A DNA stretch of 64,000 bases from Bdellovibrio bacteriovorus (GTDB lineage Bacteria > Bdellovibrionota > Bdellovibrionia > Bdellovibrionales > Bdellovibrionaceae). Below the pieces are notes generated by a model. The model saw nothing but the letters and a program-made list of their open reading frames with translations, was not told where the DNA came from and ran no database searches. Location: the NCBI RefSeq assembly GCF_025558485.1, contig NZ_CP102930.1:1488001-1552000 (forward strand), written 5' to 3'. Both the position numbers and the translations under genes were made by a program. Below, piece after piece: positions 7,574-13,800 of this stretch; the stretch's first letter is position 1; every line of letters begins with the position of its first letter.

Positions 7574-8554
7574 ATGATCTACAAACAGTTTAGCGAAAAG
7601 TTATTAATCACGTGTGTGACGTTTTTCGCTTTGAATGCCTTTGCTTTGGATTCTGGCCCTGCGGACTTAAAAATCACAAACCTTCCAAAATTAACATCGG
7701 ACGCCGGTCGTGTAGAGACTAAGGACTTAATTCAGCCTGACCGCATTTTGATTCTGGATAATGCGCAATTAAAAGGTATTAAGGACTTTCAGACATTTTT
7801 GAAAACCCAGGGACCTCGAACGGGTGGCGGCGGGAATTCTTGCGCTTTGTCCATCCACCAAAATACCGAGAAGCTTGTAAGTCTGATTTTAGAGATGCCC
7901 AAGCTGTTGAGCGAGGGGCAAAGAGAAGCTCTTTTGTACAAGATTTCCGTGGCTAAGTTCTATTTAAGTGAAAGCCTTAGTCTGGACGGGCAACTGAAAG
8001 ATGCCATTAACTATCCCGATGCCAACGAGATTTTCGTTTCTTCCAAGCTGTGCGGTTTGGACTTACTGGAAGTACAAAGCCGGGCGATGGCGATTCTGCT
8101 TCATGAATACCTGGGGCTTGCCAGAATTGATGATCGGCAGTATCAGATCTCCGGAGCCTTCTTGCAGAACTATGCAGCCTTTAATGCTCGTGGATATACG
8201 TTTACCTCGGACAATTCTTACTATGTCCAGACGGGCCAGTGTATTCAGTCTGTTTTGCAGATTCACCAGATAGGAAACAACCTGATTGTGTCGTCGTCTG
8301 CGAACCCGGGCGCAAGGATTCTTGCGTTGACGCGTGAACAAGTCGACGCCTTCAAAGCGCTTGATGAACGTGAATGGGGTCCTGAAAAAAAGGTGAAAAT
8401 TGCAGATAAGGCTGCCGGTGTTGAATATGTTTTCTCCAGTGAAACTTGCAGCGGCACGAAGTGTGACTTCCTGACGATTCAGAATGAAAAAGGCAAACTA
8501 AAGCGCTTTAAAAATTCCATTCATGGGTTGGCAGTGATTGGTTGTAAGCGCTAG
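7574..8554 (+). CDS. Secreted protein with GGGGN motif, partner of the TIGR02147 regulator
   Basis: A 326-residue exported protein with a signal peptide ending near residue 24 (LNAFA). Residues 84-90 form a GGGGNSC stretch, followed by a helical domain with an LLHEYLGLARID helix near residue 175. The His-Glu pair recalls zinc-binding helices, but the second His of HExxH is absent, so a metalloprotease call is not supported. The C-terminal third has a CSGTKCDF pair and a final Cys. AAAGGACA precedes the ATG. In predatory bacteria such proteins often lie directly after TIGR02147 regulators, suggesting regulated secretion. The function is unknown. Confidence 0.75.
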   Translation: MIYKQFSEKLLITCVTFFALNAFALDSGPADLKITNLPKLTSDAGRVETKDLIQPDRILILDNAQLKGIKDFQTFLKTQGPRTGGGGNSCALSIHQNTEKLVSLILEMPKLLSEGQREALLYKISVAKFYLSESLSLDGQLKDAINYPDANEIFVSSKLCGLDLLEVQSRAMAILLHEYLGLARIDDRQYQISGAFLQNYAAFNARGYTFTSDNSYYVQTGQCIQSVLQIHQIGNNLIVSSSANPGARILALTREQVDAFKALDEREWGPEKKVKIADKAAGVEYVFSSETCSGTKCDFLTIQNEKGKLKRFKNSIHGLAVIGCKR

Positions 8555-8870
8555 GTGGCGGCTGGTTTGGAACCAGCTGGCAGGACTTGGTCTTGCTAGG
8601 TTGGGTTCCGGCCTAACCTTCCAGAGCCGGGGCTGCAATCTCGTTTGCTAAATATTAAGATGTTTGAGATTTTGAGTGATGTTCCACCATCGAACGAGTA
8701 GAACCGTAAAATTGTTATGCTATCTCAGAAAACACAAAAACCTCCGTAAAGGAGGTTTAAATGGATGGGGATCTTTAAGTATATCTGAGCTATTGATTAT
8801 ATGGGTAAAATTATCGTAATAACTACCAATAACGACGGATAAGTATAGAGGATTTCTTCCGCGAAAATGC
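8555..8870. other. Gene-free stretch holding the left island boundary
   Basis: Between the secreted protein gene and the island pair there is no supportable ORF. The first 140 bp show GC-rich imperfect dyads (for example GGTTTGGAACCAGCTGG). From 8699 to 8770 lies the 72-bp copy of the tRNA-Gln flank. From 8771 on, base composition drops to AT-rich island DNA. Confidence 0.6.
8699..8770. repeat. Left 72-bp flanking repeat of the island (attL-like) with embedded terminator
   Basis: This segment and 12780-12851 have the same length. They share the first ten bases (TAGAACCGTA) and the last fifteen (TTTAAATGGATGGGG), and about 46 of 72 positions overall by hand count without gaps. The final TGGGG equals the 3' end of tRNA-Gln read on the plus strand. 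Both copies also contain a minus-strand terminator of the same shape but different stem sequence; here AAACCTCC and GGAGGTTT pair at 8738-8758. The arrangement fits a recombination scar at a tRNA 3' end. Confidence 0.7.
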
Positions 8871-9896
8871 TTATACTAAGCGGATTCTTTTTCGCCTGCT
8901 TTCGGCGACCTCGTTTTTCATCTTATTAATTCTTTCTTTAATAACTGCATGATCAAAATCATGATCTGGACTATAGGCGAGAAAAACCTTCAATCCGTCG
9001 TGGTTACCCAAAAGCACTCTTTTACTGCCGCTTTTAATTTTTCCTCGTTCGTTTGGCTCCACCACGTCGCACCTAAAAAGAGGTATTCCATCAATTTCTT
9101 TTGGTGATTCTTGGTGCCAATCTATGGAGAACTCACACGCATTTTGTCTGTCATCGAGAGGCGGATATGTAGCTGCCCGGAAGGAGCAATAAGAAATATT
9201 TTTTACGTCCTTACCTGACAAATTGCGGATGTCGGATAAAAAATCAGAAGTAAAAAACATGTTTGAAACATTGTGTATTTTATCATGAGGTACATCTTGA
9301 GCGACACACATCAGAAAAATGGTCATTCTTAGTTGTTCTTCGGATATTTTTTCAAAAGTAATTCCGTCTGATTTTTTTAGATCAGATAGCATTTCTTTTT
9401 GCAAGTCTCTCATTTTATTTAATGTACTAGGAAGATTCGTTGTACTAAAAGAGAAGGACTCACCACATAGCTTTTTCCCAATGCAAGAGGAGCATTCCAA
9501 CTTCGAGATTGTGTTCTCGGTATTACTTAAGATTATTGGAAAATTCGCATCATGTAAGAAATTAATTATTAACCTAGCAGTCGACTCAGGAAGAGTTTTT
9601 TCAACTAGAGGCGCCACGCAAGCAGATTCGCAGTGCTCGTATTGGGGAGGGTAAACAGTGGAAAATATCGACTGTGATCCACCGGACTGTAATATGCTCC
9701 ACGCGGTTTTCAATTTTGGATGTGTAATATAACTTTTTAGGCTACCTGGCAAAAAAACTAACAGATAGTCCTTTAAAGGTGATGTCGACTCTTTGAGTGA
9801 AATAAAAAAATCTGCGATGATATCGAGATCTTCCTGCTTTATAATCTTTTCTTCTACTTCCGGACTAATGGTGCAAGAAAATTTTGGTTTAGCCAT
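8871..9896 (-). CDS. Unrecognised Cys-containing protein coupled to the island ATPase (candidate effector)
   Basis: A 341-residue soluble protein, no signal peptide, no membrane segment. Its ATG overlaps the stop of the ATPase gene by eight bases (ATGGCTAA), so the two are translationally coupled and probably act together. Residues 80-145 hold clustered cysteines: Cys89, Cys93, then Cys135, Cys138 and Cys144 in a C-x2-C-x5-C pattern, which could bind zinc. A helical middle (about 155-230) is followed by a compact C-terminal region with conserved-looking Trp, His and Asp residues (IDWHQES, LLGNHDG, SPDHDFDH) and a basic tail. I do not recognise the family. Coupling to an SMC/OLD-like ATPase inside an island suggests the effector or sensor half of a defence system; that is inference. 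Confidence 0.75.
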   Translation of the reverse strand: MAKPKFSCTISPEVEEKIIKQEDLDIIADFFISLKESTSPLKDYLLVFLPGSLKSYITHPKLKTAWSILQSGGSQSIFSTVYPPQYEHCESACVAPLVEKTLPESTARLIINFLHDANFPIILSNTENTISKLECSSCIGKKLCGESFSFSTTNLPSTLNKMRDLQKEMLSDLKKSDGITFEKISEEQLRMTIFLMCVAQDVPHDKIHNVSNMFFTSDFLSDIRNLSGKDVKNISYCSFRAATYPPLDDRQNACEFSIDWHQESPKEIDGIPLFRCDVVEPNERGKIKSGSKRVLLGNHDGLKVFLAYSPDHDFDHAVIKERINKMKNEVAESRRKRIRLV

Positions 9897-11370
9897 TAGA
9901 TTTACTCATCTTTTGAAGTCTCAGGGCATTTAACTTGTCCGTGGTTGATTCACTCTCGGTAAGAAAACCCATGGGAGCATTATCCATGAAGCCAAACTCA
10001 TCGAAGGTGATTTCTTTAGTTTTGGCTGATGATTGAAACTGTTCTACCCAATATAGCTTCATTGAATCTTTGAGATGTGGATATTTAACCATATAATATA
10101 CCAAGCTATTGATTAGATATTCACTGTGAGACTCTAAAATAATGGTTTTTCCAACAAGAGCCATATGAATAAAAAAATCTGCCAGTTTAGATTGAATTTC
10201 TGGATGTAGATGAATTTCCGGTTCATCTACTATAAAGATTCTAGATGAATTTGCCTGAAGTAGGTTGAAAACTATTGGAAGAATTTGGCTTACTCCAAAG
10301 CCCATATTATTGATTGGAATCTTTTTGTTGGATTTAAGTAGAAATATTTCTGAGGTATAACCGGGGATAGCCTCGTCAACTTTTACTTCTTCTGCAAACT
10401 TGAACTGATCCACGATCCAAAAGTGTAATGCCTCACTGAGTTTTGAAGTATTAGCGACTTTTTTTTCCATATCGTAATGATACTTAACCTTTTCATTTTG
10501 GTGTTTATTGAATTCGATTAAAGGATTATTTATAGATCCCTCAGTATAAAAGCGTCTCGGATATCCCCGGAAAGGCGGGATATACTTGATGTCTTTGCGA
10601 AATAAAAGATTAGAGTTTGTGATTTTATAATTGTTTTCTAAAGTTACGTGCGTTTCGTTGTATTCGGTGTTGTTCTCTTTTAGATAAAGTTCTTTGATTT
10701 TTGCGATATCCAGCTTATCCCGATACTCGGGATTAATACATTGTATGAGGTCTTCATTTTTAATTTTAAAACTTAGCAAATCATAGCCAAAAAATGTGAC
10801 TCCTGTGATCTCACTGAATTCTACATCTGGATTATATAGTACCGCATCCTTGGGAGTGACGTCTTTCAGGTGTCTATGGAATACGCGTTCAAAAGAGCGT
10901 TCGCTGATCTCTAGTACTGATGACGCTTTTATAGACCATCCATTGGATTTTAGATTGTATTTCAGATCGTACTTTGCACCCGAACGATTATTGAGAAACT
11001 TTAGGCGAGTAAGCATAAAGTCTTCAGAATGCATGCCGTGAGTGGAATGTGTGTGAAGGGTAAACTCTAAGTCCAGTTCAACGTTATTAGTAAAGAGCAG
11101 ATCAAATCTTACGCTCTTTGTATTTTGATCATTAAGAATTTCTTCTTTTTTGCCCAACTGTAGAAGATCACCATTCAAGGTTAAAATGGGAACTTCTCCA
11201 GTACGCTCGTGCCGCGAACTTTCAAAAGATTGAGTTAATAGTAATAAAACCTGATAAATGGAACTTTTACCCGAGCTATTAAGACCCGATAGTAACGTAA
11301 GATTTGAGAAGTCGATGTAGTGGAGTTCGCCAAACGCCTTGAAGTTGTGTATGCCAATTCTCTTAATCAC
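9889..11370 (-). CDS. AAA15-type ATPase, DUF3696-like (island defence candidate)
   Basis: A 493-residue ABC/SMC-like ATPase of the OLD/RecF-related AAA15 group. Walker A is GLNSSGKSS at residues 29-37. Near residue 385 the Walker B (IFIVDEPEIHLHPEIQ) and about 25 residues later the ESHSEYLI H-loop complete the site, and GFGVSQILPIV is the signature-like region. The C-terminal EFGFMDNAPMGF resembles DUF3696. No TOPRIM nuclease follows, unlike OLD or GajA. The start is GTG, with AGGAG eight bases upstream. The downstream gene overlaps by eight bases. An intrinsic terminator sits only 13-41 bp before the start, preceded by a 23-codon ORF, so expression may be attenuated. ATPases of this type power many two-gene phage defence systems with varied partners. 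Confidence 0.85.
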   Translation of the reverse strand: MIKRIGIHNFKAFGELHYIDFSNLTLLSGLNSSGKSSIYQVLLLLTQSFESSRHERTGEVPILTLNGDLLQLGKKEEILNDQNTKSVRFDLLFTNNVELDLEFTLHTHSTHGMHSEDFMLTRLKFLNNRSGAKYDLKYNLKSNGWSIKASSVLEISERSFERVFHRHLKDVTPKDAVLYNPDVEFSEITGVTFFGYDLLSFKIKNEDLIQCINPEYRDKLDIAKIKELYLKENNTEYNETHVTLENNYKITNSNLLFRKDIKYIPPFRGYPRRFYTEGSINNPLIEFNKHQNEKVKYHYDMEKKVANTSKLSEALHFWIVDQFKFAEEVKVDEAIPGYTSEIFLLKSNKKIPINNMGFGVSQILPIVFNLLQANSSRIFIVDEPEIHLHPEIQSKLADFFIHMALVGKTIILESHSEYLINSLVYYMVKYPHLKDSMKLYWVEQFQSSAKTKEITFDEFGFMDNAPMGFLTESESTTDKLNALRLQKMSKSNG

Positions 11371-11382
11371 TAAGGCTCCTAG

Positions 11383-11411
11383 TAAAAAAAAACCCTGCTA
11401 AAAGCAGGGTA
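11383..11411 (-). terminator. Intrinsic terminator between the leader ORF and the ATPase gene
   Basis: On the minus strand ACCCTGCT, a three-base loop and AGCAGGGT are followed by nine T residues. It lies about 35 bp after the stop of the 23-codon ORF and just before the ribosome binding site of the ATPase gene. It either ends the short transcript or acts as an attenuator for the pair. Confidence 0.85.
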
Positions 11412-11444
11412 TTTTCAAATTATATAAAGATAAACAAAAAACTA

Positions 11445-11516
11445 TTATTTTTTCTCGGCACTGTCTAGGGGCTGAGTGGTATTTTCATCATTTGTATTTT
11501 TAGCTTTATTGTTCAT
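11445..11516 (-). CDS. 23-residue leader or small-protein ORF
   Basis: A 23-codon ORF (starting MNNKAKNTNDENTT, ending SAEKK) with a near-perfect AAGGAGGTAAA ribosome binding site directly before the ATG. The peptide is hydrophilic, rich in Asn, Lys and Thr, without a hydrophobic segment, so it does not look like a membrane toxin. It is followed by an intrinsic terminator and then the ATPase gene. It could be a leader peptide in a translation-sensitive attenuator, a small antitoxin-like or sensor component, or chance. The strength of the binding site is the main evidence. A 10-bp palindrome (GGAATATTCC, 11547-11556) lies about 30 bp upstream. Confidence 0.5.
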   Translation of the reverse strand: MNNKAKNTNDENTTQPLDSAEKK

Positions 11517-11879
11517 TTTACCTCCTTAGACTTCTTAATTCAGATCGGAATATTCCAAATAAACTGAATAGGCAACCTCTAATAATCTCACAATGAAACT
11601 TGATGCAATTCAAGCGCCAGTGCAAAAACTGTCCTATCTTTAATATATTACATTTGAGCGCATTTTCGTTCCTGATTTTGGCAAAAAATTGAACAAATTC
11701 AACTAAATAGTGTCAAAATTACTCCCCAGTGAAGCCCGGCATCAAATATCAAGCCTACTTTAGTTAGATTTAACAGAAGGTAAAAAGGAAAAAAAAATGG
11801 CGGCGAGATTTTTGGGGGGCTGCCCTAACATATTGAAATTATTAGGGTAGGACTTTAAAGTGCTACGATATACCACGGT
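11517..11879. other. AT-rich gene-free region between the leader ORF and integrase remnant
   Basis: No ORF is supportable here. It should contain the promoter of the leader ORF and ATPase pair; a GGAATATTCC palindrome at 11547-11556 is a possible operator. At 11823-11847 CCCTAA and TTAGGG form a 6-bp inverted repeat with a 13-base spacer downstream of the integrase remnant. A 17-codon frame at 11797-11850 has an A/G-rich leader but no further support. Confidence 0.45.
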
Positions 11880-12466
11880 CTAATCTTCGGCTGTTTGTTT
11901 CAGTTTGAGAATCTTTCCAGTATTTTGAGCGGTATCATGAAAGTTCAATGAGTCGGTCATTCCTTGGATGTTGATTCCTGCTTTACGGACGTAGACCATC
12001 ATCGTCTTTAGGTCTTTCCATCCTCCCATAGACATTACTTTCACGGATTCTATTCCTCTTGATAAGCAGAGGGTTGCCCAGCTCGCGCGAAGATCATGAA
12101 AACGAATGCGTGGTAAGTTGATCCCAAAAAGAAATGTACGAAGAATCTCAGCTTGTCTCCCCGCATCCCAATCATCGATTCTTGGAAGAACGAACACAGA
12201 ATCAGCACTCTTTATTTTTAATTCTTTAAGAAGGTGAAGTGGCGGAGGAGCAATTTCTACATGCGATCCTCGCCGCTTTTGTGTAGTCTTTAAAGCCATC
12301 AACATGATTCCACGTGGTTGCAACTTTGATAAGGCGTTGATCAAGACCGACGTTATCCCACGAAAGAGCATAAAGTTCTCCGTTTCTCATGCCCGTGTAA
12401 ATCTCAGCAACTCAAATTGGATACCAGTCGTGATCGTATTCTTTAATCGCTCTTCCTTTTTTATTT
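11880..12466 (-). pseudogene. Degraded tyrosine recombinase (phage-type integrase)
   Basis: The C-terminal catalytic domain is readable in one frame as a 163-codon ORF, with the box II sequence IRFHDLRASWATLCLSRG and the GWKDLKTMMVYVRKAGI region where the tyrosine is expected. The first catalytic arginine block (IYTGMRNGELYALSWDNV, about 12295-12405) lies in a different frame, so there is a frameshift close to 12275. Further upstream that frame reads KEYDHDWYPI, a TGA stop, then VAEIYTG, where related integrases read through without a stop. The N-terminal arm and core-binding domains are missing. It is the integrase of the island, now inactive. It lies between the cargo and tRNA-Gln as expected for tRNA-targeting elements. 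Confidence 0.8.
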
Positions 12467-12476
12467 GGAGGTGACT

Positions 12477-12782
12477 ATGTGCAATCCCTTTGTGATTCAG
12501 AGTGTTCATAACGTGCTCAAGGTTTCTAGCCTTAATGAAAAAGCACATAAAGATTGCCGGTTGGTCTTAGAGGGGTTTGTCCTGAATGCTCCTGAGATAA
12601 CAACCGCAATATCAATGTTGAGTTTTATCGAAAAAGAGTTGTATGAAAGCATTAAGGTAAACTGGCGAAGTCAGCCTTTCCCATACCGTATCATAATGTT
12701 TCCATTTTATTTGCGAATCAGAAAACGCATGATCGCGGTGGCAAGAACGGCGAGTTTAGCGAAGCAAGCTTTTGTAGAATAG
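12477..12782 (+). CDS. Island protein of unknown function (101 aa)
   Basis: A 101-residue protein. The TTG at 12465 is passed over for the ATG at 12477, which has GGAGGTGA seven bases upstream. The sequence is mostly helical with a central AISMLSFIEKELYESI helix and a basic C-terminal part (YLRIRKRMIAVARTASLAKQAF). There is no signal peptide; the PYRIIMFPFYL stretch is hydrophobic but short. It lies on the strand opposite the integrase remnant, beside its truncated 5' end. Its stop codon TAG is the first three bases of the right flanking repeat. An excisionase role would suit the position, but no helix-turn-helix was recognised. Confidence 0.55.
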   Translation: MCNPFVIQSVHNVLKVSSLNEKAHKDCRLVLEGFVLNAPEITTAISMLSFIEKELYESIKVNWRSQPFPYRIIMFPFYLRIRKRMIAVARTASLAKQAFVE

Positions 12783-12851
12783 AACCGTAGAACCCCAGAA
12801 ATCTTCGCAGAAAAACAAAAACCCGCTTGCGGCGGGTTTAAATGGATGGGG
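12780..12851. repeat. Right 72-bp flanking repeat of the island (attR-like), overlapping tRNA-Gln
   Basis: Partner of 8699-8770: identical length, identical first ten and last fifteen bases. It includes the natural terminator of tRNA-Gln and the last five bases of the tRNA. The stems of the two embedded terminators differ by paired changes, as if both stayed functional while diverging. Confidence 0.7.
12810..12839 (-). terminator. Terminator of tRNA-Gln
   Basis: On the minus strand AAACCCGC and GCGGGTTT pair around a five-base loop and run into TTTTGTTTTT. It starts eight bases after the tRNA 3' end. Confidence 0.85.
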
Positions 12852-12918
12852 TAGCAGGACTCGAACCTGCGAATGACAGAATCAAAATCTGTTGACTTAC
12901 CAACTTGTCGATACCCCA
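12847..12918 (-). tRNA. tRNA-Gln (anticodon UUG)
   Basis: The 72-base sequence folds fully. The 7-bp acceptor stem is TGGGGTA with TACCCCA; the D arm has a GAC/GTC stem. The anticodon stem ACAGA/TCTGT carries the loop TTTTGAT with anticodon TTG. A five-base variable region and the T arm GCAGG-TTCGAGT-CCTGC follow. CCA is not encoded. The last five bases are part of the direct repeat bounding the adjacent island, so this gene served as an integration target. Confidence 0.97.
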
Positions 12919-13020
12919 ACAAGATGCATTTGCGAAGACCCAAACTACGGATTTTGCGGCCTAAAATCAAGAAAAGACTTCTTGCGTCGTAAGAATGATG
13001 CAGGATTGCCAGAAAAAACA

Positions 13021-13033
13021 ACCAGGCACCTTT
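13021..13033. repeat. Single arm of a dispersed hairpin repeat (ACCAGGCACCTTT)
   Basis: Thirteen bases identical to the outer part of the right arm of the perfect hairpin at 47809-47891, preceded by an A-rich run as in that copy. It stands alone without a partner arm, just before the spoVG terminator. Confidence 0.5.
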
Positions 13034-13034
13034 T

Positions 13035-13065
13035 AAAAAAAGCCCGTCAGGGAACTGACGGGCTT
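13035..13065 (-). terminator. Terminator downstream of spoVG
   Basis: On the minus strand an 11-bp stem (AAGCCCGTCAG with CTGACGGGCTT) closes a four-base loop and is followed by TTTTTT. It lies about 120 bp after the spoVG stop; a GC-rich hairpin without a T tract (13151-13169) lies between. Confidence 0.85.
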
Positions 13066-13183
13066 AAAGATTCCATGGGGTGTTTGAAGCCGCCGTTTCG
13101 GGTCATTTCCACATTAAATGGCCCGTTGGCGTGTGAGCAGGGAGCTCTACCCCGGCCCGGAGCCGGGGTGAATCAAGTCAGGC

Positions 13184-13510
13184 CTAGTAGTCGTCGTTGC
13201 CGTAATCGCTCCCAGGAGCTTTCTGGCGTTTTAGACTGACCAGGGTCTCACCCATGGATTTTAGTTCTTTTTCATAAGCCTCAAAAATGAGGTCTTCAAT
13301 CATCGCCCGGGTCTCTTGGTTCAGAGGATGGGCGATGTCGCGGAACTGACCGTCTTTGCGCTTCTTGCTGGGCATAGCCACAAACAAGCCGCTGGTTCCC
13401 TGAATGACCTTCAAATCCCTCACCACGAAGCAATTATCGAGAGTGATCGAGACATAGGCCTTCAGCCGGTCCTCATTGACGGGGAAAACTTTCACCTCGG
13501 TGACTTTCAT
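13184..13510 (-). CDS. spoVG: SpoVG-family RNA/DNA-binding regulator
   Basis: A 108-residue SpoVG. The family core is clear: VTEVKVFPVNEDRLKAYVSITLDNCFVVRDLKVIQG, then GLFVAMPSKKRKDGQFRDIAHPLN, followed by the C-terminal helix. Length matches the family. The ORF opens at 13543, but the ATG at 13510 begins the conserved sequence and has an AAGGG site. SpoVG proteins bind RNA and DNA and act as global regulators in Firmicutes and spirochaetes; the role in predatory delta-proteobacteria is less defined. It is monocistronic, with its own terminator. The C-terminal tail is acidic and Gly/Asp/Tyr-rich. Confidence 0.95.
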   Translation of the reverse strand: MKVTEVKVFPVNEDRLKAYVSITLDNCFVVRDLKVIQGTSGLFVAMPSKKRKDGQFRDIAHPLNQETRAMIEDLIFEAYEKELKSMGETLVSLKRQKAPGSDYGNDDY

Positions 13511-13736
13511 ACAGTCCCTTTCTTGTTGCCGTTCTTGTTGCAATATCCGTTGCTCATCTTGAACCGCCTTTGGCAGCCCTTTCGTCGCAATCTTGGAGCC
13601 AAGCTATGGTCCCGTATTTCTTCTCGGTGAGACGTTGAAAAACTAAAGACCTAGGTCGAGGATTTTTTTATATTTCGCCATTTTGTCCCGCGAATGCCCC
13701 AAAACGAGGCAGTGCTTACTTATATAGCAGCGAAAT

Positions 13737-13763
13737 AAAAAAGCCCATCCGAAGATGGGCTTT
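13737..13763 (-). terminator. Terminator of the htrA gene
   Basis: On the minus strand AAGCCCATC and GATGGGCTT pair around a four-base loop, followed by TTTTTT. It lies about 40 bp after the htrA stop. Confidence 0.85.
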
Positions 13764-13800
13764 GAAGCAGTGCTCTTTATTAAATTTTACAGGCTCAAAT

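Larger units (their letters stand above)
8756..12851. mobile_element. Integrated genomic island at tRNA-Gln(UUG), about 4.1 kb
   Basis: The element is bounded by a 15-bp direct repeat (8756-8770 and 12837-12851) that ends in the last five bases of tRNA-Gln. It carries a decayed tyrosine recombinase at the tRNA side, the classical position. Its cargo is markedly AT-rich compared with the roughly 50% GC on both sides. The cargo is a coupled ATPase/unknown pair, a 23-aa leader ORF and a 101-aa unknown. The integrase has a premature stop and a frameshift, so the island is probably no longer self-mobile. The boundaries are inferred; the 72-bp homology means the exact crossover could lie anywhere within that repeat. 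Confidence 0.75.

Noticed and set aside
7574..8554. HExxH metalloprotease call for the GGGGN-motif secreted protein
   Set aside because: The sequence reads HEYLG; the second His is absent and no other zinc ligand pattern is visible.
11797..11850. A 17-codon ORF in the island with an A/G-rich leader
   Set aside because: Too short, Gly-rich start with no motif; the leader is poly-A more than a true Shine-Dalgarno.
13151..13169. GC-rich hairpin (CCCCGGC/GCCGGGG) after spoVG considered as terminator
   Set aside because: No T tract follows; a proper terminator lies about 90 bp further on.
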